NCBI RefSeq assembly: GCF_009749405.1 | Contig: NZ_WBIQ01000001.1 | Location: forward strand, 124,001 to 188,000 | Direction of reading: 5' to 3' | Source: Agromyces lapidis | GTDB lineage: Bacteria; Actinomycetota; Actinomycetes; Actinomycetales; Microbacteriaceae | DNA: 64,000 nt | Shown: positions 9,274 to 19,357 of the stretch, piece after piece | Numbering within the stretch: the stretch's first letter is position 1 | Layout of the letters: every line of letters begins with the position of its first letter | The notes under the pieces: generated by a model | The model's database searches: none | Seen by the model: the letters and a program-made list of their open reading frames with translations, nothing else | What the model was told of the DNA's origin: nothing | Made by a program: the position numbers and the translations under genes

Positions 9274-9648
9274 TCAGCGTTCGAGGCGGGCGCAGTCGAT
9301 GCAGAGCGTGGCCGTCGGGCGCGCATCGAGCCGGGCGACCGTGATGCGCTTGCCGCAGCGGGCGCAGAAGCCGTAGGTGCCGTCGGCGATGCGGGCGAGG
9401 GCGCGGTCGATCTCCGCGAGCTCGTGCTGCACGTCGGCGAGCACGGCGGTGCGCTGCGACCACTCCTGGGTCATCGTCGGGCCCTCGGGGTCGTGCTCGT
9501 CGTCGGCGCTGGCGCCGGATCTTGCGGCCCGGACCTCGCCCATCACGTCGTCGAACTCGGCCGCGCGTTCGGCGGCCTCCGCACGTTCGGCGAGCAGGCG
9601 GGCCTCGAATCGCTCGAGCTGAGCCGGAGTCATCGTCGTCACCGTCAT
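9274..9648 (-). CDS. TraR/DksA-family C4 zinc-finger protein
   Basis: Protein of 124 aa. An N-terminal acidic/alanine-rich helical region (about residues 8-90) is followed by a C4 zinc finger, CxxC at 95-98 and CxxC at 116-119. The family binds the RNA polymerase secondary channel. In actinobacteria such short members are common and their targets mostly unknown. The start at 9648 is chosen because AAGGA lies 6-10 nt upstream; an in-frame ATG at 9711 would overlap the dnaX promoter. It is divergent from dnaX with 76 nt between starts, so the two promoters share that interval. Confidence 0.8.
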   Translation of the reverse strand: MTVTTMTPAQLERFEARLLAERAEAAERAAEFDDVMGEVRAARSGASADDEHDPEGPTMTQEWSQRTAVLADVQHELAEIDRALARIADGTYGFCARCGKRITVARLDARPTATLCIDCARLER

Positions 9649-9712
9649 CACGCTCCTTCCGTCCGTGCATCGTACGCCCGAGGCATCCGGATGCCGTGTC
9701 GGACGCGGCAAC

Positions 9713-9724
9713 TACGATTGAATC
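9713..9724 (+). promoter_or_regulatory. -10 element of dnaX, apparently leaderless
   Basis: TACGAT at 9713-9718 lies only 6 nt before the GTG start at 9725, which puts the expected transcription start at or next to the start codon. No ribosome binding site is present. No convincing -35 is visible. Confidence 0.5.
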
Positions 9725-12208
9725 GTGGTCACCGCCCTATATCGCCGCTACCGGCCAGAGACGTTCGCCGAGATGATCGGCCAGTCCCAGGTGACGGAGC
9801 CGTTGATGACGGCGCTCCGCACCGATCGGGTCAATCACGCCTACCTGTTCAGCGGCCCCCGCGGCTGCGGCAAGACGACGTCGGCGCGCATCCTCGCGCG
9901 CTGCCTCAACTGCGCAGAAGGCCCGACCGACGCTCCGTGCGGCGTGTGCCCCAGCTGCGTCGAGCTGTCACGCGGCGGCGGAGGCTCGCTCGACGTCGTC
10001 GAGATCGATGCCGCGAGCCACGGCGGCGTCGATGACGCGCGCGACCTGCGCGAGCGGGCGATCTTCGCCCCCGCGCGCGATCGCTACAAGATCTTCATCA
10101 TCGACGAGGCGCACATGGTGACCTCGGGCGGGTTCAACGCCCTGCTCAAGATCGTCGAAGAACCGCCCGAGCACATCAAGTTCATCTTCGCCACGACCGA
10201 GCCCGACAAGGTGCTCGGCACGATCCGCTCGCGCACGCACCACTACCCGTTCCGGCTGGTGCCGCCCGCGCCCATGCTCGAGTACGTGCAGCAGCTCTGC
10301 ACCGAAGAGGGCATCTCGGTCGAGCCCGGCGTGCTCGCGCTCGTGGTGCGCGCCGGCGGCGGTTCGCCCCGTGACACGCTGTCGCTCCTCGACCAGCTGA
10401 TCGCCGGCTCCGAGGGGTCGACGATCGACTACGAGCGGGCCGTGGCGCTGCTCGGTTACACGCACGGCGCCCTGCTCGACGAGGTCATCGACGCGATCGG
10501 CACCCACGACGCCGCCGGGGCGTTCGCCGCGGCCGACCGGGTCGTGCAGACCGGGCAGGACCCGCGTCGCTTCGTCGAAGACCTGCTCGAGCGGCTTCGC
10601 GACCTCATCGTCGTCGCCGCCTCGACGCCCGAGGCCGCCGCGGCCGTGCTGCGGGGCGTGCCCGAAGACGAGCTGGCCCGCATGGCGACCCAGGCCCGGG
10701 CGTTCGGCTCGGCCGAGCTGTCGCGTGTGGCCGACCTCGTCAGCCAGACCCTCACCGAGATGACCGGCGCGACCTCGCCGCGCCTGCACCTCGAACTCAT
10801 GCTGGCGCGCGTGCTCGTGCCCGCGAGCGACGACTCCGAGCGCGGCGCGCTCGCACGCGTCGAGCGGCTCGAGCGGGCCGTCGAGGGCGGGGCCGTCGCG
10901 ATCGCATCCGGCGCCTCGTCGGGCGGCGCGGTGCCGACGGCGGCGCGGGCGGTCGAGACGGCGCCGCGCACCCCGGTCGCGGCCCCCGAGGCCCCGGCGC
11001 CGACGAGTCAGGCTGCTCCGGCCGTGGCGCCGAAGCGTGACGCCGATCACGTCTCCGATTCCCGCCCCGTCGAACCGACGGCATCGCCCGCAGCCGCAGC
11101 CGCAGCCGCAGCCGCACCGGTCGCCGACGCGTCGCCGGCTCCCACGGAACGGCCTCGGCCGAGTGGGCCCATCACCGTGCAGCAGGTGCGCGACGCCTGG
11201 CCCGAGGTGCTCAACGTTCTGCAGCGCACCAAGCGCACCGCATGGATGGCGGCGCTCGCCGCGCAGGTGCTCGAGTACCGCACTGAAGAGGCCGTGCTCG
11301 TGCTCGGCTTCGCGAGCCCCGGCGACCTCGACGGGCTGCGTGCGGGCAGCGGCTCGCAGACCGCAGCCGACCTGCTGCGCACGGCGATCGCCGAGGTGCT
11401 CGGCGTGACCGTCAAGTTCGTGCCCCGCGTGATCGGCGGCGGCGGCGGAGGCCAGACCTCGCCCGCGCCCGCGCCGGCACCCGGTTCGGGCGGTGGCGCG
11501 GCCGCCTCGGCACCTGCCTCGACCGATTCCGGCACCGCTCGCCCGAGCGGCGGGGCAGCCGCCCCCGCGCGCACCGATGCCGCAATGAGCGACACGGCCG
11601 CCGCAGCGGGCCGACCGGGGGGCGAACCTCCGGCGCCGACCACCTCGACGACGGTACCCGCGCAGGGGCGGGCGGCCGAGTCGCCCGCCGGGCCGCCGGC
11701 CGGTCCGGTCGACTCGTGGGCGACCGTCGCGATCCCGCGCGACCCCGAACCCGACACGGCCGCGGTCGAGGCATCCGCGCGCACCGCGACGGCGCTCGCC
11801 GAACGGCCGGTTCCCGATGCGGGGCCGCGCGCCGAACCCGCCGCGGCGGCCGAGCCCGCCGCCTCCACGGCGAGGCGCGACGCCGGGCCCGACCACGGCC
11901 TTCCCGATCTCCCGCCCGACGACGCCGAGGCGCCGCCGGCCGACGACGAGCCGCCGTTCGATCCGGGCCCGGAACCCGAGCCGTTCGACGCACCTCCGCC
12001 GCCGGTCGACCCCGGGCGGTCGTCCGCCCCGAACCGCCCGGCCTCGAACCGCCCGGCCCCGGCGCGACGCGCCCCGTCGCGCCCCGTCGCCTCGACGACC
12101 GACGGCGGCATCCAGCGCTACGGCGAGGCCGTCGTGCGCGAAGTGCTCGGCGCGACCTTCCTCGAAGAGGTCGAGGCCCCGGCGCGCGGCTTCGGGGAGC
12201 GTGGGTAG
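9725..12208 (+). CDS. dnaX: DNA polymerase III subunit gamma/tau
   Basis: 827-aa clamp-loader ATPase. The AAA+ domain has Walker A GPRGCGKTT (residues 40-48), a four-cysteine zinc module in the CLNCAEGPTDAPCGVCPSC stretch, Walker B/DEAH and a sensor-1 ATTEPDK. Domain III ends near residue 370. A long Ala/Pro/Asp-rich linker follows, interrupted by a tau-type globular segment (about 484-565, VRDAWPEVLNVLQRTKR). A short conserved C-terminal tail (GIQRYGEAVVREVLGA) ends the protein. GTG start with no Shine-Dalgarno. recR follows after 3 nt, the standard replication/repair pairing. No slippery A-rich heptamer was seen, so a frameshifted gamma product is not indicated. Confidence 0.97.
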   Translation: MVTALYRRYRPETFAEMIGQSQVTEPLMTALRTDRVNHAYLFSGPRGCGKTTSARILARCLNCAEGPTDAPCGVCPSCVELSRGGGGSLDVVEIDAASHGGVDDARDLRERAIFAPARDRYKIFIIDEAHMVTSGGFNALLKIVEEPPEHIKFIFATTEPDKVLGTIRSRTHHYPFRLVPPAPMLEYVQQLCTEEGISVEPGVLALVVRAGGGSPRDTLSLLDQLIAGSEGSTIDYERAVALLGYTHGALLDEVIDAIGTHDAAGAFAAADRVVQTGQDPRRFVEDLLERLRDLIVVAASTPEAAAAVLRGVPEDELARMATQARAFGSAELSRVADLVSQTLTEMTGATSPRLHLELMLARVLVPASDDSERGALARVERLERAVEGGAVAIASGASSGGAVPTAARAVETAPRTPVAAPEAPAPTSQAAPAVAPKRDADHVSDSRPVEPTASPAAAAAAAAAPVADASPAPTERPRPSGPITVQQVRDAWPEVLNVLQRTKRTAWMAALAAQVLEYRTEEAVLVLGFASPGDLDGLRAGSGSQTAADLLRTAIAEVLGVTVKFVPRVIGGGGGGQTSPAPAPAPGSGGGAAASAPASTDSGTARPSGGAAAPARTDAAMSDTAAAAGRPGGEPPAPTTSTTVPAQGRAAESPAGPPAGPVDSWATVAIPRDPEPDTAAVEASARTATALAERPVPDAGPRAEPAAAAEPAASTARRDAGPDHGLPDLPPDDAEAPPADDEPPFDPGPEPEPFDAPPPPVDPGRSSAPNRPASNRPAPARRAPSRPVASTTDGGIQRYGEAVVREVLGATFLEEVEAPARGFGERG
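11088..11116 (+). repeat. CCGCAG hexanucleotide tract in dnaX
   Basis: There are 4.8 tandem copies of CCGCAG, encoding an alanine run in the disordered linker. Copy-number change would alter linker length without breaking the frame. Confidence 0.8.
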
Positions 12209-12211
12209 CCC

Positions 12212-12808
12212 GTGTACGAAGGCATCGTCCAAGAACTGATCGACGAGCTCGGCCGGCTGCCCGGCATCGGGCCGAAGTCTGCGCAGCGCATCGCGTTCCA
12301 CATCGTGCAGACCGAGCACTTCGACGTCTCCCGGCTCGCCGAGATCCTGACGACCGTGCGCGACAAGGTGCGCTTCTGCGAGATCTGCGGCAACGTCTCC
12401 GAGCAGTCGACCTGCTCGATCTGCCGCGACCCGCGGCGCGACCCCTCGCTCATCTGCGTCGTCGAAGAGGCGAAAGACGTCGTCGCGATCGAGCGCACCC
12501 GTGAGTTCCGCGGGCTGTACCACGTGCTCGGCGGCGCCATCAGCCCGATCGACGGCATCGGCCCCGACGAGCTGCGCATCCGCCAGCTCATGCAGCGGCT
12601 CGCCGACGGCACCGTGGTCGAGGTCATCATCGCGACCGACCCCAACCTCGAGGGCGAGGCGACGGCGACCTACCTCAGCCGGCTGCTCACGACCCTCGAG
12701 ATCAAGGTCACCCGCCTCGCCTCGGGCCTGCCCGTCGGCGGCGACCTCGAATACGCCGACGAGGTCACGCTCGGTCGTGCGTTCGAAGGGCGTCGCGTCG
12801 TCGGCTGA
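12212..12808 (+). CDS. recR: Recombination protein RecR
   Basis: 198-aa recombination mediator acting with RecF and RecO to load RecA on gapped DNA. Visible features are an N-terminal helix-hairpin-helix ([18 protein letters not shown], residues 13-30), a C4 zinc finger (CEICGN...CSICRD) and a Toprim domain with [13 protein letters not shown] and an [15 protein letters not shown] segment. Length is normal for the family. The GTG start lies 3 nt after dnaX, so the two are cotranscribed and probably translationally coupled. Confidence 0.97.
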   Translation: MYEGIVQELIDELGRLPGIGPKSAQRIAFHIVQTEHFDVSRLAEILTTVRDKVRFCEICGNVSEQSTCSICRDPRRDPSLICVVEEAKDVVAIERTREFRGLYHVLGGAISPIDGIGPDELRIRQLMQRLADGTVVEVIIATDPNLEGEATATYLSRLLTTLEIKVTRLASGLPVGGDLEYADEVTLGRAFEGRRVVG

Positions 12809-12886
12809 CGACCCCGGGCCCCGGACCCCGGGCCCGCTCCGTCGCCCACCCCACCCCGGCCGCGACCTCGAGTCCGTCCGACCGGG

Positions 12887-12921
12887 TTGACGTGCGGGCG
12901 GGGCGCGCGTAAACCGGGGTG
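12887..12921 (+). promoter_or_regulatory. Promoter of the NTF2-like gene, leaderless
   Basis: TTGACG (12887-12892), a 17-nt spacer and TAAACC (12910-12915) stand 6 nt before the ATG at 12922. This is the clearest leaderless arrangement in the window. Confidence 0.6.
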
Positions 12922-13293
12922 ATGAGCGAAACCGCGAGCGAACGCACCGCGAACTGGATCGCCGGCTACCTCCGAGCCTGGACGAGCAACGCCCCCGACG
13001 ACATCGGTGCACTCTTCACCGATGACGCCGTCTATCTCACCGCCCCCGACGCCGAACCGCGTCGCGGACGTGCCGCGATCGTCGCCGGCTGGGTGGAGGA
13101 CGCGGACACCCCGGGGGAGTGGAGCTTCGACTGGCACGTCGTGCACGAGGCATCCGATCTCGCCGTGGTGCAGGGCCGCACCGAGTACCCGGCCGAACGC
13201 GACTACCTCAACCTGTGGGTGATCCGTTTCGCCCCCGACGGGCGGGCGGGCGAGTTCACCGAGTGGTACATGCCGCGCGACCACCGCGCCTGA
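12922..13293 (+). CDS. SnoaL/NTF2-like nuclear-transport-factor-2 family protein
   Basis: Protein of 123 aa with the cone-shaped NTF2 fold pattern: an N-terminal helix ([15 protein letters not shown]), [17 protein letters not shown], a GRAAIVAGW strand/helix and a C-terminal sheet ending [12 protein letters not shown]. Members are small enzymes or ligand-binding proteins, so the role cannot be assigned from sequence. It lies between recR and lysC with its own promoter. ATG 12922 is preferred to the overlapping GTG 12919. Confidence 0.75.
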   Translation: MSETASERTANWIAGYLRAWTSNAPDDIGALFTDDAVYLTAPDAEPRRGRAAIVAGWVEDADTPGEWSFDWHVVHEASDLAVVQGRTEYPAERDYLNLWVIRFAPDGRAGEFTEWYMPRDHRA

Positions 13294-13377
13294 GGGTCGC
13301 CGCAGCACGTCGCCGACCCCGGCCGCTCGAGCCCGTCACGACGACGTCACATGGCTGGGCCCGCATGCGGGCCGCCG

Positions 13378-13383
13378 TATGAT
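13378..13383 (+). promoter_or_regulatory. -10 element of lysC
   Basis: TATGAT is a near-consensus -10. It places the transcription start near 13390 and leaves a leader of about 50 nt before the GTG at 13442. The in-frame ATG at 13379 overlaps this element and is therefore not the start. No clear -35 is visible. Confidence 0.5.
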
Positions 13384-13441
13384 GAAGACTCCGACGACGG
13401 GCCCGTCGGCCCGCGCGCGCCCAGAACCCCCGGGAGGCCAC

Positions 13442-14716
<1,275 letters not shown>

Positions 14717-14743
14717 GCGCCGCGCCAGCCACGAGGCATCCCG

Positions 14744-14776
14744 CCTGAATTCAGGAGAAAGCTGCCAATTCAGGAC
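14744..14776. promoter_or_regulatory. CCTGAATTCAGG palindrome and repeated half-site before asd
   Basis: A perfect 12-bp palindrome at 14744-14755 is followed by a second AATTCAGGA copy at 14767. Both lie in the lysC-asd gap, which is less GC-rich than the surroundings. It may be an operator or part of the asd leader. No regulator is adjacent. Confidence 0.3.
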
Positions 14777-14824
14777 GGATTCACCGACTTCGTCCTGAGC
14801 AACCTCCGAAGTCCTGCAAACTGA

Positions 14825-15907
<1,083 letters not shown>

Positions 15908-15929
15908 CGCGCCCGTCGCTCAGAATCAC

Positions 15930-15967
15930 ACGGATGCCCCGTGGCCGGTCGGCCACGGGGCATCCGT
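15930..15967 (+). terminator. Terminator after asd
   Basis: A 17-bp perfect stem, ACGGATGCCCCGTGGCC and its complement, closes a GGTC loop 23 nt past the stop. It belongs to the group of hairpins with GGATGCC/GGCATCC arms. Confidence 0.85.
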
Positions 15968-16040
15968 CGTCTCAGCTGCACCGGCGGCGGGTGACCGCCA
16001 ACCCGGCGGTGCCCGTTGCGCGTTCGTGACCTGTCGCACC

Positions 16041-16070
16041 TTGACGGAATTGAGTTTTGTATACAGAATA
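16041..16070 (+). promoter_or_regulatory. Promoter and GntR operator of the first sugar-uptake operon
   Basis: TTGACG (16041-16046) and CAGAAT (16064-16069) are 17 nt apart. TGTATACAGAATA at 16058-16070 overlaps the -10 and is identical to the sequence before the GH42 gene at 25323. TGTATACA is a classical FCD-GntR core, and the only GntR gene here (24568-25224) lies beside the second site, so repression of both operons by it is the likely arrangement. Confidence 0.7.
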
Positions 16071-16138
16071 ATGGCGAGCATCCCCTCAACGCCGACACCC
16101 CCGTCGGCACCTCCTGCAATGACGAAAGAGGTAGCGGA

Positions 16139-17440
16139 ATGGCCCGCGCGAACTCGAAGATGAGGCGTCTCCTGGCGATCGGCGCGGCAAGCGCCCTCGC
16201 GATCGGCCTGGCGGCCTGCAGCGGCGGGGGAGGTGCGAAGGACGAGAACACCGTCGTGTGGTCGACGTGGGGCACCGCCGAAGAGCTCACCCGCTACAAG
16301 GAGTTCAACGAGGCGTTCATGGAGCGCCACCCCGACATCACCGTCAAGCTGCAGCCCGTCGCCGGCTACGGCGACTACCACTCGAAGCTGCTCGCCCAGC
16401 TGACGAGCAACACCGCGCCCGACGTCTTCTACGTCGGCGACGACATGATGGGCCAGTTCGTCGACTCGGGCCGGCTCATGCCGCTGAAGGACCTCATGGA
16501 GTCGAAGGACAGCCAGACGAAGCCCGACGACTTCTTCCCCGGTCTCTTCGGCGCGGCCGAGAAGGACGGCGAGTACTACGGCGCCCCGAACGACTCCAAC
16601 CCCGACGTGCTCTGGTACGACAAGCAGGCCCTCGAGGCCGCGGGCATCACGGAGGACCCGGCCACGCTCGCCGAGAACGGCGAGTGGACGACCGAGAAGT
16701 ACCTCGAGATGAACGAGAAGCTCACGGCAGCGGGCCTCACCGGCTCGATGTTCTGGAACTACTGGGCCACGCACTGGAGCTGGCTGTCGTCGCAGGGCCT
16801 GCCCGCGCCGTACGACGAGTCGGGCGCCTTCGTCGCGAACACCGACCCGGCGAGCGTCGCCGCGATCGAGGAGCTCGGCGAGCAGTTCCAGGACGGTACC
16901 TTCGTCGTCGCCGACACGCTGCCCGACGGTGCCGGCGCCGACAGCATCTTCGTGACGCACAAGGCCGGGTTCTTCGTGCAGGGCCGCTACACGATCGGCA
17001 CGGTCGAGGCGACCGGCGAGCAGGACGGCTACGACATCGTGCGCTGGCCGACGCCCGACGGGCAGGCCGCACCGACCGGCGTCGCCGTCTCGTTCCTCGC
17101 GATCAACGGCAAGACCGCCGCGACCGACGCGGCGTTCACCTTCTGGACCGAGTTCCTCTCGGCCGAGGGACAGACCTTCCGACTCGAGGGCGGCGGCAAC
17201 GCGGTGCCGTCGATCAAGGGTGCCGACGACGTCGTGCTCGACGGCGACTACCCGGCGCACGCCCAGACCTTCCTCGACATGCGCGACGTGGGATTCACGA
17301 ACTACGCCGCCGAGGCGCGGGTCCCCGGGCTCTCGACCGATATCAGCGAACTCTTCCTGCAGCTCTACGAGGACAAGACCGACGCACAGGGCACGCTCGA
17401 CGCCGTCGCCGATCTCGTCGCGGAGAAGTCGGGCGAGTAG
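16139..17440 (+). CDS. Extracellular sugar-binding lipoprotein (CUT1 ABC importer)
   Basis: 433-aa family-1 solute-binding protein. A signal peptide ends in the lipobox LAAC with C27 as lipid anchor. The mature part begins VVWSTWGTAEELTRYKEF, a typical MalE-like strand. It also has the ITVKLQPVAGYGDYHSKLLAQ and PDVFYVGDDMMGQF segments of CUT1 proteins. It delivers an oligosaccharide to the two permeases that follow. The ATG at 16139 has AAAGAGG upstream; the upstream in-frame sequence covers the promoter and is not coding. The ligand cannot be read, but the GntR/GH42 connection suggests a galactose- or glucose-containing glycoside. Confidence 0.9.
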   Translation: MARANSKMRRLLAIGAASALAIGLAACSGGGGAKDENTVVWSTWGTAEELTRYKEFNEAFMERHPDITVKLQPVAGYGDYHSKLLAQLTSNTAPDVFYVGDDMMGQFVDSGRLMPLKDLMESKDSQTKPDDFFPGLFGAAEKDGEYYGAPNDSNPDVLWYDKQALEAAGITEDPATLAENGEWTTEKYLEMNEKLTAAGLTGSMFWNYWATHWSWLSSQGLPAPYDESGAFVANTDPASVAAIEELGEQFQDGTFVVADTLPDGAGADSIFVTHKAGFFVQGRYTIGTVEATGEQDGYDIVRWPTPDGQAAPTGVAVSFLAINGKTAATDAAFTFWTEFLSAEGQTFRLEGGGNAVPSIKGADDVVLDGDYPAHAQTFLDMRDVGFTNYAAEARVPGLSTDISELFLQLYEDKTDAQGTLDAVADLVAEKSGE

Positions 17441-17441
17441 C

Positions 17442-18413
17442 GTGACCGACCTCGCCACCGGTGAGCGGATGCCGCAGGCCCAGCCTGCGGCATCCGCCCC
17501 GTCCCCCCGTCCGATCCGCAAGGAGTCCGCGTGGCGGCGGCGCGACCGCCTCTGGGGATACGTCTTCGTCGGACCGCAGCTCTTCGGCATGCTGCTCTTC
17601 GTCGTGCTGCCCTTCGCCGCGAGCCTCGTGCTCGCCTTCGCCAGCTGGGACGGCCTCGGCGACCTCACCTGGGTGGGTCTCGAGAACTTCAGCGCCCAGC
17701 TCCAGGACGAGCTGCTCGGCCGCGCCATCCTGAACACCCTCGTGATCGCCCTCATCACGGTGCCGGTCGGTCTCGGCCTCGCCGTCGTCATCGCGGTGGC
17801 GCTCGAGCGGCTGAAGACCCGCACCCTCTACCTGCTGCTCTTCTTCGCCCCCGTGATGACCTCGACGGTCGCGGTCGCGATGATCTGGCAGCAGATGTTC
17901 CGCGCCGACGGCGTCATGTCGACCGCGATCTCGAAGATCTTCGGCGTCGCCCCGCCCGACTGGCTGCAGGACCCGAAGCTCGCACTGCTCGCGGTCTGCA
18001 TCGTCGCGATCTGGGCCTCGCTCGGCCTCAACGTCGTGATCTTCCTCGCCGGCCTCCAGAACATCTCGCCCTCGGTGATCGAGGCCGCTCGCATCGACGG
18101 CGCGGGCGCCTGGCGGCTGTTCACGCAGATCCGCCTGCCGCTGCTCTCGCCGATCGTGTTCTTCTCGTCGGTCGTGGCGTTCATCTCCTCGCTGCAGACC
18201 TTCGACATCGTCTACGTGCTCGTCTCGAACGGCGGGCCCGACAACGCGACCCGCACGATCGTCTACCACATCTACGATCTCGGCTTCGGCCGCTTCGAGT
18301 TCGGCCCGTCGAGTGCGGCGAGCGTGATCCTGCTGATCCTGACGCTCGTGATCACGGCGATCCAGTTCGGCGCCCAGAAGAAGTTCGTGCACTACGAGGA
18401 CGACGCGGCATGA
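17442..18413 (+). CDS. Sugar ABC transporter permease, MalF-like
   Basis: 323-aa membrane permease with six predicted helices and the EAA loop [20 protein letters not shown] that contacts the ATPase. GTG start 1 nt after the binding-protein stop. No ATPase gene is linked; in actinobacteria such importers usually share a general ATPase of the MsiK type encoded elsewhere. The first codons contain a perfect 15-bp hairpin (17465-17497) that probably lowers permease expression relative to the binding protein. Confidence 0.92.
   Translation: MTDLATGERMPQAQPAASAPSPRPIRKESAWRRRDRLWGYVFVGPQLFGMLLFVVLPFAASLVLAFASWDGLGDLTWVGLENFSAQLQDELLGRAILNTLVIALITVPVGLGLAVVIAVALERLKTRTLYLLLFFAPVMTSTVAVAMIWQQMFRADGVMSTAISKIFGVAPPDWLQDPKLALLAVCIVAIWASLGLNVVIFLAGLQNISPSVIEAARIDGAGAWRLFTQIRLPLLSPIVFFSSVVAFISSLQTFDIVYVLVSNGGPDNATRTIVYHIYDLGFGRFEFGPSSAASVILLILTLVITAIQFGAQKKFVHYEDDAA
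17465..17497 (+). terminator. Intra-operonic hairpin in the first codons of the permease gene
   Basis: GCGGATGCCGCAGGC and its perfect complement are separated by CCA. It sits 24 nt after the binding-protein stop and inside the permease reading frame. It looks like a terminator or 3'-end stabiliser of the binding-protein transcript. Confidence 0.6.
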
Positions 18414-19357
18414 GTCTCACGAACCCCCGACTGAACGACGGCGTGCAGACGCCGCCCACCGACTCGACGATCGCGATCTCCGCGCCCGGCTACGACTACC
18501 GGCCGAGCGCCCAGCGCACCGGTCGGGGCAAGCGGCGCCTCAGTGCGACCCTCCTGCACGCCCTGCTCATCGTGGGCGGCCTCGCGATGGTCTTCCCCTT
18601 CATCTGGATGCTGCTGACCTCGTTCAAGACGCTGCCCCAGCTCCTCCAGGACCCGCTCGCGTTCATCCCCGACCCGTGGACCTTCGACAACTACGCCGAG
18701 GCGTGGAACGCGGTGCCCTTCGGGCAGGCCTACCTCAACAGCATCTACATCGCGGTGCTCGTCGTCATCGGCACGCTCATCACCGCGTCGATGGCCGGGT
18801 ACGCGTTCGCGCGAATCCCGTTCAAGGGCAGCAAGGTGCTGTTCATCGTGTTCCTCGCGACGCAGATGATCCCCGCGCAGGTGACGCTCATCCCCTTCTA
18901 CCTGCTGATGACGCAGCTCGGCTGGGTCGACTCCCACCTCTCGCTCATCGTGCCGGGGCTCCTCGCGAACCCCTTCGCGGTGTTCCTCATGCGGCAGTTC
19001 GTGCTGAGCCTGCCGAAGGAACTCGAAGAGGCGGCCCTCGTCGACGGCGCCGGCCGCTGGCGCATCTTCTGGAGCGTCATCCTGCCGAACCTGAAGCCGG
19101 GCCTCGCGGCGCTCAGCATCATCGTGTCGCTCGGCGTCTGGAACGCGTTCCTGTTTCCGCTCGTGCTGCTGAACACCCCCGACCTGTTCACGGTGCCGCT
19201 GCTGCTCTCGAGCTTCCAGGGGCAGTTCGGCTCGGTGAACTACGGCCTCGTGATGGCGGCCTCGGCGATCTCGACCGTTCCGATGCTCGTCGTGTTCGTC
19301 ATCGGCCAGCGCCGGATCCTCAACAGCATGGCCGCCTCGGGACTGGGGGGACGATGA
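18410..19357 (+). CDS. Sugar ABC transporter permease, MalG-like
   Basis: 315-aa inner-membrane permease. About 45 hydrophilic residues precede six hydrophobic segments. The EAA motif reads EEAALVDGAGRWRIFWSVILP. The ATG overlaps the previous stop by 4 nt (ATGA). It forms the heterodimeric channel with the 17442-18413 product. A short GGCGT/ACGCC stem near codon 10 is much weaker than the hairpins in the other permease genes. Confidence 0.92.
   Translation: MSLTNPRLNDGVQTPPTDSTIAISAPGYDYRPSAQRTGRGKRRLSATLLHALLIVGGLAMVFPFIWMLLTSFKTLPQLLQDPLAFIPDPWTFDNYAEAWNAVPFGQAYLNSIYIAVLVVIGTLITASMAGYAFARIPFKGSKVLFIVFLATQMIPAQVTLIPFYLLMTQLGWVDSHLSLIVPGLLANPFAVFLMRQFVLSLPKELEEAALVDGAGRWRIFWSVILPNLKPGLAALSIIVSLGVWNAFLFPLVLLNTPDLFTVPLLLSSFQGQFGSVNYGLVMAASAISTVPMLVVFVIGQRRILNSMAASGLGGR

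Noticed and set aside
9649..9724. SRP RNA gene beside dnaX, as found in some Gram-positives
   Set aside because: Only 76 nt separate the DksA-like and dnaX genes, too short for an SRP RNA, and no GGAA-tetraloop helix is present.
9725..12208. Programmed frameshift in dnaX giving a separate gamma subunit
   Set aside because: No A-rich slippery sequence or suitable downstream hairpin was found. A single long product is the usual actinobacterial form.
12809..12870. CCCGGG-rich tract after recR as a terminator
   Set aside because: Several overlapping partial pairings are possible but none is clean, so no feature was called.
9968..13012. A 1014-codon minus-strand open frame over dnaX and recR
   Set aside because: Arg/Gly/Asp-rich shadow with no recognisable domain. 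dnaX and recR are certain.
13379..13441. Upstream in-frame ATG of lysC
   Set aside because: It overlaps the TATGAT -10 element. The KFGGSSV motif is at its normal distance from the GTG at 13442, which has GGGAGG before it.
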